In this document: one piece after another, positions 20,110 to 30,520 of the stretch | How positions within the stretch are numbered: the stretch's first letter is position 1 | Layout of the letters: each line of letters opens with the position of its first letter | NCBI GenBank assembly: GCA_025617745.1 | Contig: CM046863.1 | Coordinates: forward strand, 9,908,935 to 9,972,934 | Reading direction: 5' to 3' | DNA: 64,000 nucleotides | From: Heliocidaris erythrogramma | Taxonomy: Eukaryota; Echinodermata; Echinoidea; Camarodonta; Echinometridae | Position numbers and translations under genes: made by a program | Notes under the pieces: model-generated | What the model was told of the DNA's origin: nothing | The model's database searches: none | The model's input: the letters and a program-made list of their open reading frames with translations, nothing else

Positions 20110-21095
20110 ATCCTCTCATAGTGAAGGATATGATGCACTTTTGGCGGAGGTACTTGCCGCATCAAGAGCTGAGAAAACTGTCTATAAGTACGATCGAGCA
20201 TTTGCAAATTGGGAGAAATGGTCTCAACGTAACATGGTAACCCAAGTCCTGCTAGCCATGAGGACATTAGTCGATATTTTATGTACCTTTATCAAGAAAA
20301 AGCTCCGTACTCTAGAATCGAGTCGAGTTTTTATGCCATCAAATGGCATTATGATTGTAATCCTGTGATTTCTAATAATCCATGTGACACTAGATTTTTA
20401 CATATTGTTCTTCAAGGTCTGAAAAAATTATTACACAAACCTATAGTTAAAAAAGATCCAGTAACACCCGACAATTTGAGAGCTATTGTGGCAAAATATG
20501 GTGCATCTGATAATCTAATTGATATTAGATTATGTACTATGATTTTATTAGCTACGCGGGTTTGGCATAAACCCGCGTATGATTTCCGCCATGATGAGCT
20601 CATTAACATTCGTAGATGTGACCTGCAAATGTGTATATCCTATGTGAATATCTTTGTAAGTAAAAGTAAGACCGATATATACAGACAAGGTCATTGGGTT
20701 CTAGTTGGCGCCACAGGAACCCCAACATGCCCGGTTTCGGCTTTAAGAAGATATCTAAATGCAGCCGAGTTGAATTCTGATACAGATGAGGATTTCATAT
20801 TTAGACCGCTTAATTACCATAAATCCAGTAATTCACATACACTACGTTCTGGTAAATTATCCTACACCAGGTGTTTAGAATTGTTCAAAAGTGCTATTGC
20901 GTCCATAGGTTTAAACCCAAGAAGTTTGGTTTACATAGCCTCCGTAGTGGTGGAGCATCTGCTGCGGCTACAATTGGCGTACCAGACAGATTGTTTAAAA
21001 AACATGGCAGGTGGAGATCTGAGATGGCTAAGATGGCTATATCCAGGATAGCATGGAAGACAGATTATCGGTATCGCTCAAATTGGGTATTTGAC
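20110..21095 (+). pseudogene. Tyrosine recombinase of the retrotransposon, frameshifted
   Basis: The N-terminal DNA-binding half (AASRAEKTVYKYDRAFANWE) is in one frame. A shift near 20245 moves to the frame with IESSFYAIKWHY, VTPDNLRAIVAKYG and FRHDELINIRRCDL. A shift near 20915 leads to FGLHSLRSGGASAAATIG and KKHGRWRSE, the second catalytic Arg box and the His/Trp box. A final shift near 21025 leads to a frame whose GYIQDSM places the catalytic tyrosine; it stops near 21093. The first Arg box region holds a local inverted insertion (20553-20579). In DIRS-type elements this enzyme joins circular DNA into the genome without target duplication. Confidence 0.75.
20553..20579. repeat. 11-bp perfect hairpin inside the recombinase gene
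   Basis: TACGCGGGTTT, five loop bases GGCAT, AAACCCGCGTA. It interrupts the region just before the FRHDEL box and adds residues not expected in the family. Confidence 0.75.
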
Positions 21096-21140
21096 CTACT
21101 TTCACACTCTCATTGTAATGGAATTTGCATGTACTTATAA

Positions 21141-21588
21141 TTAATGGAAGAGTGAAAATAAAATTGCAGAATAATCTTTGCATTACCATGCAAACTTTTA
21201 TATTTTCTAGCCCGTTCTTTAATGCCTGACCTGGGGAGGGACCGTAGTCTCCTCCGTCATTGCTGATGAAGCTCGGTGCTCCCCTAGGTCGCATTGTATA
21301 TATATATGTTTCTCTTTCAGGTTTGCAAGAGGGGGGTGGGCGGAATTGAAAATACTTTATTGCCGGTTGAAGTATGAATTAGGTAATAAGTACGAAAGCT
21401 TTGATGTTTGAGCAAATTTGAGAGATTCAGAAAGAATGAATGGCTCGTAGCACCTTTTTTGGAAAGTTATGTCGACGCCCTGACTGCTTTTCAAATATTT
21501 GGACGCAATACTGCACTGTACAGTGTACATGTACATGTATTACAACAATAGAGGGTTCTCACAAGCAGTCAAGCATTCACTGTAGGAC
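21141..21588. repeat. Interspersed repeat related to the MITE at 13079-13480
   Basis: atggctcgtagcacctttt, ctgactgctttt and ttggacgcaatactgcactg match 13280-13375. A TA run sits at 21298-21307. No gene seen. Confidence 0.5.
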
Positions 21589-21664
21589 ATAACAAAAAAC
21601 CTGTGCACTAGACCATGACAATGTCCAGTGGCTTTTCATAATCTGATGCACAGGTTTTTATTGT
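21589..21664. repeat. Short inverted repeat next to the LINE tail
   Basis: AAAACCTGTGCA at the left and TGCACAGGTTTT at the right enclose about 45 bases. Confidence 0.6.
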
Positions 21665-22076
21665 TATTTTATTTATTTATTTATTTATTTATTATGGTAT
21701 ATGATGATTGACCAGCAGCACAGGGGCTGAAGGGGTCAATTTACAATCAGATATATATGTGCATATATACAATAGAATCACATCAAATAAATGAAAAGAT
21801 ACATAATTGGAAGCAAAACAAAAATACTAAGATTTACGCTACACAAATAATAAGATAACAAGTGTGAAGTGAGAGAAAGAAAGAAAAAGTAAAGAATAGG
21901 AAAGAAAAGGGAAGAGAAAGAAGGAAGGAGATAGATAGAGAGGAGAAGATTTGGGAGCAATACACAAATATAACCAAGTTAGAAAGCCATAACCATGTAA
22001 AATGAGTCATTACATCTAGGTATGGAATCTGAGAAGTGAAAATGTTTGGGATGCAAAGCGTGGGGGGGGGGGGAGT

Positions 22077-23475
22077 TTATTTCAAGATTCTGGCAAGGTG
22101 AGGGATGGTGGATTTTCGATATCGCTCTGTATTGCATTTAATTGTAGGGAAGCCAGTCATGTTACGAAGCTGTCTTAAATTTGAATTACATCTAGGGACG
22201 GGAAGAAGGTGTTTGTGATGATCAGAGTTTTTGATTTTTTGTCCAAAGCTTAGCAAAAGGGAATCTCTTCTATCAGATAGAGTAGTGAGTTTAGTTATGG
22301 CAAGGGCATTGGCATAAGTCACGTTATAGCCTACAATTATTTTGAGGGCCCGCTTTTGAACAAATTCCAATTTATTATTCTCATTTAGGGTAATTGAGGT
22401 GTGCCAAACAGGGGAACAATATTCGAGTATGGGTCTTATGTACGTAGTGTAGACAGTTACCATATCCACCAGGCTTGCCTTAGATTTCCTAAGGATACAT
22501 AGTGTGTACAATCTTCTGGATGCTTTTGACACAATATCTGAGATATGTAAGTTCCATTTTAGATCATTCTGAATTGTGATTCCGAGTAGTTTGAGATTTT
22601 GAACGACATTGAGTTGAGTTGAGTTAAGCTGGAAGTCAGTCCTGGGGTTTAAGTTCCTTAAAAATGATATGGTCATGAGGTTACATTTGGATGGTTTGGG
22701 GAGCACATCATTATCATTACACCATACTGAAAGACGATCTAATACAGATTGCAATGTAGGTTCAGCATTACGCTTCACAATTTCTCCAAGTGTTAAATCA
22801 TCAACGTATTTCCATCGATTCTCGCAATCATTCACAGCATCATTAACCAGAATCAGAAACAAAACCGGACCCAACTTGGTACCCTGTGGTACTCCACAGG
22901 ATACCTCTAGTAGGGGAGAGTAGTAATTACAGACTTTGGTGCTCTGAGTGCGTGCAGTTAGAAAGCTGCAAATAATTGGGATGATCGATCTGCGTACACC
23001 TAACAGGATGAGTTTCTTGACTACAACTGAATGATTTACCCTATCAAACGCCTTAGTAAAGTCAATGGTAGTAAGATAGGCATAATGGCCAGGTTTATCA
23101 AGGCCTTCCAACACAAACTTTAGCAAGTAGACAAGGTAGTGTGTAGTTGAACAACCCTTGACATTCCCAAACTGTTTCTTATCAACATGGTTCGATATAT
23201 CCTCCACTACCCACTTTGCGATAAATGATTCAAGTACTCTCGAGAACAACGGGGTGAGAGATATAGGCCTTAGCTGGTCGAAAGAGCTTATTTCTTTGTC
23301 CTTCGGTACAGGAGTGATGGACGATGTTTTCCATTCCTTTGGGAAAATGCCTTCCAGTAAGCATTTATTGAAAAGGTATGTCAAAGGTTCTGCGAGTTCC
23401 ACAGCAAACTCTTTGACTAGGCGAGAAGGTAAGTCATTGTGATGAATTGATTTATTGGTTTTTAGTTTTCTCAGA
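22077..23475 (-). CDS. Non-LTR reverse transcriptase
   Basis: A frame of about 465 residues with RT motifs in order: FDQLRPISLTPLFSRVLESF (residues 69-87), LTTIDFTKAFDRVN with catalytic Asp 141, CGVPQGTKLGPVLF (197-209) and the catalytic YVDD at 226-229 (the family usually has Y/FADD). The thumb and C-terminal region include YIRPILEYCSPVWHTS and RALKIIVG. The start is not independent: one base lost or gained near 23475 separates it from the endonuclease frame, with which it should form one polyprotein. It copies element RNA at a nicked target. Confidence 0.85.
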
Positions 23476-24574
23476 ACAGACAAATTTGCCCCCGATAGAT
23501 GGTAGGTGGAGGGGAATTTGCAGGTAGGTATGCCGGGAGTAAGTTAAGATCAAGAGGTGGTAATTGATTGCATATTGTCGCAAAGTGGGTATTGATGGCT
23601 GATGCTGTACCAACTGGATCGTTGTCAGCACCGGGTATAGCAACTCTCTTATTACCTAGTTTACATAGTTTCTTAATGTGTTTATGCCACTTCGCTGGTT
23701 GGCAACTCTTCAAATCCTGTATAGTTTGGTTGTAATAATTAGCTTTAGCTTTACCTATTTCTGATTGTACCTGATTACGCAAAGAAGCCCATTTAGTATG
23801 GTCATTCTTTTGATGAGCCTTGTCCCTATCCTTTAAGAGTTGCTTGATTTTACACGTCATCCAAGGTTTGTCTTTATTGTTGAGCACAGACTTAGATAGG
23901 GGAAAATGGTCTATGTAAGCACTATTCAGTACACTATTGAAAACACTGATAGCATCATTGCTTGACAACTGAGAATATACATCATCCCAAGCATGGTTAA
24001 CAATCCATTGACCAAATTCTCTAATAGAAGAGTCTTTGAGAGGGCGGGTAAGTACATTACTTTGGTTCTTTCTAACTAGTTCATGGATTGGCTTCAACAA
24101 GATGGAGCAATGGTCGCTGTTTCCAAGGGGGGCGAGTCTACTTGGTGGGTTTAAGAGGCTAGCTGAGTTGGTGAAAACTTTGTCCAGGATTGCATCTTTA
24201 CGGGTAGGAAACTGTATAATCTGTGTGAGGTCCAAATCACTTGTTAAGGATTCGGTCTGAAGATCATTAAAGTCTCCGAGGAGAATGATGACTGCAGAGA
24301 CATCTATGGTTCGAATATGGTCGATGACATGTTGAATATGCTCTAAAAGTTGTGCGCTGAATGGTGCTGCAGGAGGGTAGTAGACAACGCCAACATAGAT
24401 GTTTCTGATACTGCTTCTGGTTTTTCCAAGATCAATATTGAGCCAGAGACACTCATATTCACAGGTGTGACTTGGTAGGTGGCGAACTGCCAAACTGTTG
24501 GAGGCAAAGATGGCTACACCACCACCACGTTTGTCAGATCTATTTTTGCCTGATCTATTTTTGCCCTCCTGCAT
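23475..24574 (-). pseudogene. Endonuclease and linker of the non-LTR element, truncated and frameshifted
   Basis: The frame holds GGGVAIFASNSLAVRHLP, IRNIYVGVVYYPP, IILLGDFND (residues 97-104), AILDKVFTN and PLGNSDHCSILL (149-160), the C-terminal two-thirds of an APE-type endonuclease with its catalytic Asp/Asn and Ser-Asp-His motifs. The first third, including the early catalytic Asn and Glu, is missing. The linker to RT follows, then a frameshift near 23475 that ends the frame at a TAA or TAG. It would nick the target to prime reverse transcription. Confidence 0.8.
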
Positions 24575-24580
24575 GGCTGC

Positions 24581-25249
24581 TGTGGGAACCCTCTATAGAT
24601 TCACAAGCATACATGTAGCTGGCGTGTTCTACACGAGTGTCCGCCGCAAAGATCAACTCTTGAATGAACCTGTAGTCTGTATGAGAAGCAAAAAAATTCA
24701 TAAATGAACTTGTGATTTCGTAACTTGATTTCTTAACAGGTGTAGTCTAAAAAATAAAGTCTATCACGTCCCTCAATTCTTTCTCTCTTATATCACTTTC
24801 ATTTCATCATTCATTGTATCATTCATTGTCTGTACTTTTCAATCGCTTTTTTCCCTCTTTAATTCCCCTTTTTTCAATCCCGTTTTATTTATTTAAACAA
24901 AATTGGGGGGGGAAGGGGGAGAGAGTGACTGTTCGCACTGCCCCTTAACTACGCAACTGAAGCTCTAGGAGGGCTATCAGCAACTATAGATGTGGCCAAT
25001 AATATATGGGGACAAAAGGAGCTTGGACTTGCTCCTTTGGAAAGGAAGAGGCTTCGCATACATGTACACTGTAGGGGCATTTTTATTTTTCCTGATTCAG
25101 GTTAATGACGTAACAAAAAGCACAAGTTAATGACTTAATGTACCATACTGTATTAGATAACCTTGTGCCTTACAAAGCTGAAAATGAGTATCTTGAAACC
25201 AATTCAAATTGTTGGAATAAATATATTCATCTTGTTGTTGCCTTTGCAG
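24581..25249. other. Region just upstream of the first visible ISYNA1 exon
   Basis: T-rich and mixed sequence. I looked for the missing N-terminal ISYNA1 coding sequence here and did not find it. Confidence 0.4.
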
Positions 25250-25411
25250 GTCACTCCTGTCGATGTCCAAATGAACTTCCGAACAGATCGTAGGGTGCCT
25301 CGTCTAGGCGTGATGCTGGTTGGATGGGGCGGGAATAACGGGAGTACGGTGACGGCAGCAGTCATCGCTAACAAAATGAACATGTCATGGAGAACAAAGG
25401 AAGGATTAAGG
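25250..25411 (+). CDS. ISYNA1: Inositol-3-phosphate synthase, exon with NAD-binding loop
   Basis: This is the first visible coding exon of the enzyme that converts D-glucose 6-phosphate to 1D-myo-inositol 3-phosphate with tightly bound NAD, the first committed step of inositol synthesis, in the cytosol. It reads [20 protein letters not shown] and then [29 protein letters not shown] is the glycine-rich NAD-binding loop of the family. The acceptor is cctttgcag and the donor AAGG|gtatgt, phase 0 at both ends, 54 codons. About 50 residues that precede this in animal orthologues are not seen in the window; they may lie in the gap or beyond a long first intron. Homology to human ISYNA1 was recognised by eye. 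Confidence 0.95.
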
Positions 25412-25491
25412 GTATGTATTCAAATTATATACCTCGGTTACACCGCCAAATGACTCCATTACAACTCCAAAACAAGCTATTCTTGGCCATT

Positions 25492-25710
25492 CGAAGTACA
25501 TGTATACAAGTAGTCAAACCTGCTTTAGTAACCACCTGTATAGAAAGACACCTGTCTATAAAGACCACAATTTTTGTTTCCCGTTTACCCGTTTCTCATT
25601 GAAATGTGTATTAAAGGAACCTGTCCTTAAAGACCACCTGCTCATAAAGACTGCTTTTCTTGTCTCCCTTGGGTGGTCTTTATCAACAGGTTTCACTGTG
25701 GTGTCATTTT
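25492..25710. repeat. Degenerate tandem repeat in ISYNA1 intron
   Basis: Repeated words 'cctgtctataaagaccac', 'cctgtccttaaagaccacct' and 'gctcataaagactgc' mark an old tandem array with a unit of roughly 20 to 50 bases. Confidence 0.5.
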
Positions 25711-26359
25711 TTTATTTGGTCTGTTGTCGGGTTTGGTGTTGGTTTGTTTGGTTTGACTAGGGTAGACGTGTAGTAAGTAGTACCAATCAGTTCTATGACA
25801 TATGCCCTGACGACGCTTGCTCCGGGCTTTATTTCGTAAAAGATAACAGGGTTTAATAGGGACTTGGGTTTTCATTACCGGTAGGGATTTGGTTATGTTT
25901 AGGGATGGTTTAGTGTTTGGTTCAGGATTGAAATTAAGAATTTCGTAAGACACTGACTGTAGAGCAATTTTCTCCAGAGCATGCATGTGTTCTTCAACCA
26001 ACTGATCTCCTGCAAAGACCGTTTTGAAGACATAAAATTATCCCCAAAGAACTATGATACAAAATGGTTACGGGTATTATGAAGCATATTTAAAAAGAAA
26101 AAGTAGGGATAAACAGTCTGATTTTAATAGCGATTTTATTTCCAGGCCTCATTATGCTTTTGCTTGTTTCATAGATACATGTACGGCCCATAGTTCTTGC
26201 TTGAAGTTTGAGGAGAAATTTTGATATGCTGACTCGGTAGGATATTTGAAATAAAATGAGATTAACAGCAATTGATACAAAGTGAAATCTTAGCAGCCTC
26301 AGACATGGGGCTCTGCATCATACCAAATTAAATTTCCATAAATCTTTTTTTTTTTCCAG
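25711..26359 (+). other. Intron sequence, no feature recognised
   Basis: Remaining part of the intron between the first two visible ISYNA1 exons. It ends in a strong T-rich acceptor (tttttttttccag). Confidence 0.5.
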
Positions 26360-26489
26360 CATGCAGATTATTATGGATCCCTGACGCAAGCCTCAACTCT
26401 GAACCTCGGGTCCGGTCCTGGCGGTGATTTCAACATTCCATTTAAAGACATCTTGCCCATGGTCGATCCCAACGATATTGTCTTTGATG
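26360..26489 (+). CDS. ISYNA1: Inositol-3-phosphate synthase, second visible exon
   Basis: Reads HADYYGSLTQASTLNLGSG, then a short loop, then FNIPFKDILPMVDPNDIVFD. Animal orthologues have YYGSLTQ....LG.......PF...LPMV.PND.VFDGW at this point. The donor GATG|gtaaga is phase 1, 43 codons plus one base. The following intron is 16.2 kb (26490-42686) and contains most of the mobile DNA of the region. Confidence 0.95.
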
Positions 26490-26581
26490 GTAAGAACATT
26501 AAATGGGAAGGTTATTTAAGGCGGAACGTAATATAACAAACTCCTTGGGACCAAGGATATTTCCTTAATACATGTATGGCA

Positions 26582-26950
26582 AGGGGTCCTAAAGCTACGC
26601 GGGTCCTAAAGCTACGCACCATACAAATCACATACACGCGCAATGCAACGCGTTCAAATCAGGCTAAAACACACACGTGATACACACAGTCAATTTCAAT
26701 ATCAAGATTTGCATTCATTTATTGCATGTGCGTAGCTTTAGGACCCCTTCATTTTTAAGAACAAAATTTGACATCTGCATTGATATCGACCTGAAAACGT
26801 GCATTATTGACATTCACCCATCGTAATTTTCTCCACAAATCAACTTTAGAATATCCAGAATCAGGATATGGAATGAAATTGGTGACAAGCCAGTGATTTA
26901 TGTGACCTTTTAGCTGCTGAAAACAAAGTGCGTAGCTTTAGGTCCCCCCA
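26582..26950. mobile_element. MITE with GGGGTCCTAAAGCTACGC ends
   Basis: GGGGTCCTAAAGCTACGC at the left is followed at once by a second copy. The inverse, GCGTAGCTTTAGGACCCC, occurs at about 26730 and again near 26930, so the element looks nested or partly duplicated. Confidence 0.65.
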
Positions 26951-27639
26951 TCATACATTGGACCCTTGTCACAGGCCTACATGTAAAACAAATAGAACAC
27001 ATAGAATATCGTTTTTTTCACTTATCAATATAAACAAGGCATAATAGTGCATAATTGCACATGGTTATGATGAATGTAAAAATACATAAGGTATGAAAAC
27101 ATAAAAATACGTCAAGAATTAACAATTGTAAGGAAATACAAGGGACAAATATGAGTGGGGATCGAGATTAAAATCTTTAAAGATCTTGGCTATTCAACCC
27201 ATTCATACGAGCATTGTACCAGTATTTCTTGTATTTACCACACAAAAGTACGGAAGAGGGCGTGGGTCGCAGAGAAAGTGGATAAAAAGAAGAGAAAGAA
27301 AGAAAGGATAAGTCATGATGAAAGGATTGAAAAGGGAATGAGTATTACAGTGTTCCTTATTTGCTGTTGATGTGCAGGGATGATTGAAGATTGACACATG
27401 ATGTCATTGCAGGAATGAGATCTGGAGCTTTTTTTAGGGTGGAGCTTAGGAGGGTGGAAAAAATATTTCAAAAAATTTTAAAAATTTTATGAAACATATA
27501 TGTTTGAATAACAAATTATGAGTTGTATGCATCCCTACACATCAACAGAAATCACCTTGCATTTAGGTTGCAGTGGACCTTTAAATTCCATTGCATTTTG
27601 TTTGGGTCAGATACTTACAGCGTTACAAAGTTATAGGGT
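26951..27639 (+). other. Intron sequence, no feature recognised
   Basis: AT-rich intronic DNA with no convincing exon. Confidence 0.4.
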
Positions 27640-27645
27640 TAAGGC

Positions 27646-27800
27646 GGATTCACACCGAACACGACACACGACACGACAACACGACATGCTACACGACAAA
27701 CGGCAAAAAATCAGTGCACACCGCACACGACATTCGCTAAAAAGTCGTGCTGGAGAGGGTGATGTCGTCTTTGATGATGAGAATGTCGTGATAGAATTTA
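27646..27800. mobile_element. End of a DNA transposon, left copy
   Basis: Starts AAGGCGGATTCACACCGAAC, followed by repeated 'acacgacaacacgac' words. The same end occurs inverted at 39480-39527. Confidence 0.55.
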
Positions 27801-28192
27801 TTTGAAATTCATCATTGTAGTCATCAAAATAATTACAAAGATGAGACGGAAGTTTATATTTTTACATTTTGAAATCATTTATTCTTGATTTGGATTTTCT
27901 AAAAGGGTCAATCCACATCAAATCAACGGATTTTCAGACAAGTTGTCACCCGACCCCCTTTGATTTTCTTTAAACTCGCACCAAATGTTCCCCCAAGTGT
28001 CTGACGGAAAACTCCAAAATATTTTGCCCCAAGGTCAAACGGTTGCTAAGATATGGCCTCGCCTAGCAACCAATGCACGGACAAACCAATAGGGCTAATT
28101 AAATTTATGCATTTTTGATTGACAACTGTAGCCAAAATTCTTCACACACAGAGCTCATTGTCTGGATATTGAGAGAACTTTATGCCCTTTAC

Positions 28193-28483
28193 AAAAAAAA
28201 ATAATCATGGCACAAATACGATTCTCCGTTTTCGTGTACAAGGTCACCGAAAATGGCGTGAACTGTAAAATCTGTGATTTCAAGTGTATGTTTGGAGGTT
28301 CATAGCTTCAAAATCAAATAAGCTTAGGACCCAATATTTTGTATATTTGAACACTTTTAGTAATTGAACAAACCTAAAAAAAATCAGAACGTTTGTCCAA
28401 GCGGTTTTGCTAAAGAGCGCCCTTATCGGTGACCTTGTACACGAAAACGGAGAATCGTATTTGTGCCATGATTATTTTTTTTT
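28193..28483. mobile_element. MITE with 57-bp near-perfect inverted ends
   Basis: The left arm 28193-28249 (ATAATCATGGCACAAATACG ...) and right arm 28427-28483 (... CGTATTTGTGCCATGATTAT) look identical in inverse through CGGTGACCTTGTACACG. The loop is 177 bases. Such high arm identity suggests recent origin or gene conversion between arms. Confidence 0.85.
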
Positions 28484-28811
28484 CTAACTGGTCTTATACT
28501 TCACAATCTATCAAGTATACTTACTTCAATACCAATAGACCTGCAATAATATGTCAGTCACAACCGAATACCCTCCAATTTTCTCCTTTCTAATTGTAAA
28601 TTTATGGTTTTGCAAGCCTGTGAAATGAGCAACTAACAATTATATACATATTTTTTTTTTACTAGGGGGGGGGGGGGAGGTTGTTGGGCGAAATTGTGGG
28701 GTCTGCAGCCCCCGGGCCCCGTGAACCAAACATTTACTCTTTTTTTGTTGGAGGTTCAGGTGGTGGTGGTGGTGATGGGTATAGGGGGGGGGGGGGGGGG
28801 TGTGATAAGGC

Positions 28812-29668
28812 CTATAGTGCAACATACAGACCCGTTATTCAATGAATTAAAAACACTTAAAGTTTCTGACATCAATTCCCTCCAGACCTGTATTTTTATG
28901 TTTAAATATAAAAACAAATTACTTCCTGATTCTTTCCAAGACTTTTTCACGCTTAATAGTGCAATTCATTTATATCCCACCCGTATCTCTGCCAATTACC
29001 ATTTGATTAATCCCAAATTACTTATTGCACATAAATCTATACGACATCATGGTTCAGATATATGGAATGCATTACCGGATTCCATCAAATCTTGTCAAAA
29101 CCTCACCGCTTTTAAAGCTAGAAATAAAGAAAGATTGCTATTGAGTTACACTGAATCAGTTTAAAGTTTGTAGTTAGATTACTGAAATCTCATATCAACT
29201 TTTTTTTCTGTATCAACTTTAATTTTTTATTCCTAGTTTCATTAACATTATTTTCACTTTTAGTTATTTTTTAATTTTTTTTTCTTTAACCCCTTATTTC
29301 ATCATTCCCATCAAAAACGGATCATGCAATTTAAAATAATTCTAAGGGGAAAGTATAATTGTCATAATGTAATTTGTCATCTATTCCGCACAGCAAAAAT
29401 AATAATTATCTGAATATGATTGGGTTGCCACATCATCAAGCACTTGCTTATAGTGACAGTCCATCTTCTGCTTTTCATTAAAATATCAGTAAGTTGGCAA
29501 AGGTTAATTTATGATTAATTACTACCGCCTATTCATTTTATACTCATTGTTTCCCCGAATATGATTGTAATTATATTTGTTATACTTAATTCGAATTGTG
29601 CCTATACCTTTGTAAAATGTGAAACATGCAGAAGAAAATAATTAAAATCAAATCAAATCAAATCAATA
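28812..29668 (+). mobile_element. 5'-truncated LINE (RT C terminus and 3' UTR)
   Basis: An open frame of about 115 residues ends TAA at 29162-29164. It reads LFNELKTLKVSDINSLQTCI and then IHLYPTRISANYHL, SIRHHGSDIWNALPDSIKSC and FKARNKERLL, the standard C-terminal tail of CR1/L2-type reverse transcriptases. A 3' UTR follows and the element closes with a tail of 'aatcaaatcaaatc' units (29645-29668). Catalytic RT motifs are absent, so it is inactive. G runs and a (GGT)n stretch at 28668-28800 lie just before it. Confidence 0.7.
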
Positions 29669-30520
29669 ATCTAAAAGTGACACTAATTCCGTGAGAAATT
29701 TGTGTTTTTACTTTTGGATGCGGGATATGTAGGTTCACGCACGAATGATAAATAATAAAGTAGACTTGGCCGACTTTAAATAGCCGAACCAATTTTTTAA
29801 AAAATACAATGAAGGGAACGAAACAAACGAGACAAACGAGGAGCAAGCCTGACGTGAATTGTTATGAAACAATATACATATTAGAGAAGAAAAATACAGC
29901 ATTACATATGAATTGCCACTTCCCCTCCCTGGCCTATTAATATTGAGTGACGAAGATCTGGCATTAACATGTCAGACATTTATATTATTTCTTTTCTGGG
30001 GGCTGTGGTGGTTTGCTTGTAGTCTAGTCTTGTCTTCAGGGGCGACTGAGTGACTTCCAAAGTGGGGGAGGGGCGCCAAGAAAACAGGGCACTTTATAAG
30101 AGAAATGGACACTTAATTCAAAGGAAGTTGGGAAACTGTCGACTGAAAATGGGCACGTCACAAAATGAACAGGGCGCTTATCAGAGATCAAAAGGGGAAG
30201 AGGCACTTTTACAAAGTAATTCACTTCACTCTTAAGCTTTCTTCTACTCCCTTTAGCGAGTCCTTCTTTCTGTATGATTTTATCTTGTTCTCCCCCTTAC
30301 TTTTGAATACATGGATGTACACGATGGAACAGCCTTAGTGTGAATCAAAGAAATAGTCGGTCGTTGAATGCTTTTAAGTTGTCACTGAATAACCCTAATT
30401 AATAGTTGATCTAAAGACTTTAAATTAAAGTTTGGAAAACACACTTTTCTTCAATCTACATGTAATTCTTAGTTGTCTTCAAATCTGGATTTTGTGTATA
30501 CGTAATATAATTTAATTGTA
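29669..30520. other. Intron sequence with a decayed short-period repeat
   Basis: 30050-30215 has recurring 'gggcactttataagagaaatgg'-type words that resemble, in inverse, the 35870-36060 stretch. Nothing else was recognised. Confidence 0.4.

Larger units (their letters stand above)
15613..21140 (+). mobile_element. Tyrosine-recombinase (DIRS-like) retrotransposon, degenerate
   Basis: In order the element has a structured 5' region (15623-15732), gag with a CCHC knuckle, reverse transcriptase, RNase H with a C-terminal extension, and a tyrosine recombinase in place of a DDE integrase. That order defines the DIRS order of retrotransposons. Two GT-AG introns are predicted (16204-16939 and 19467-20109), both preserving frame. 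At least six single-base frameshifts (near 18305, 18400, 18770, 20245, 20915 and 21025) show it is a dead copy. The exact ends are not resolved; no LTR is present. Confidence 0.8.
21661..24580 (-). mobile_element. CR1/Jockey-like non-LTR retrotransposon, 5'-truncated
   Basis: On the minus strand the element has a partial apurinic-type endonuclease, an RT, a 3' UTR of about 380 bases and an (AAAT)n-type tail (21661-21693 on the plus strand). Its 5' end stops within the endonuclease near 24580, the usual result of incomplete reverse transcription. A G run at 22062-22073 lies in the 3' UTR. Confidence 0.8.

Noticed and set aside
22669..23442. Plus-strand frames inside the LINE
   Set aside because: Antisense shadows of the minus-strand reverse transcriptase.
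24960..25249. Candidate N-terminal exon of ISYNA1
   Set aside because: A stretch reading [13 protein letters not shown] near 25177 resembles the family only by chance; there is no donor and no Met in a sensible place.
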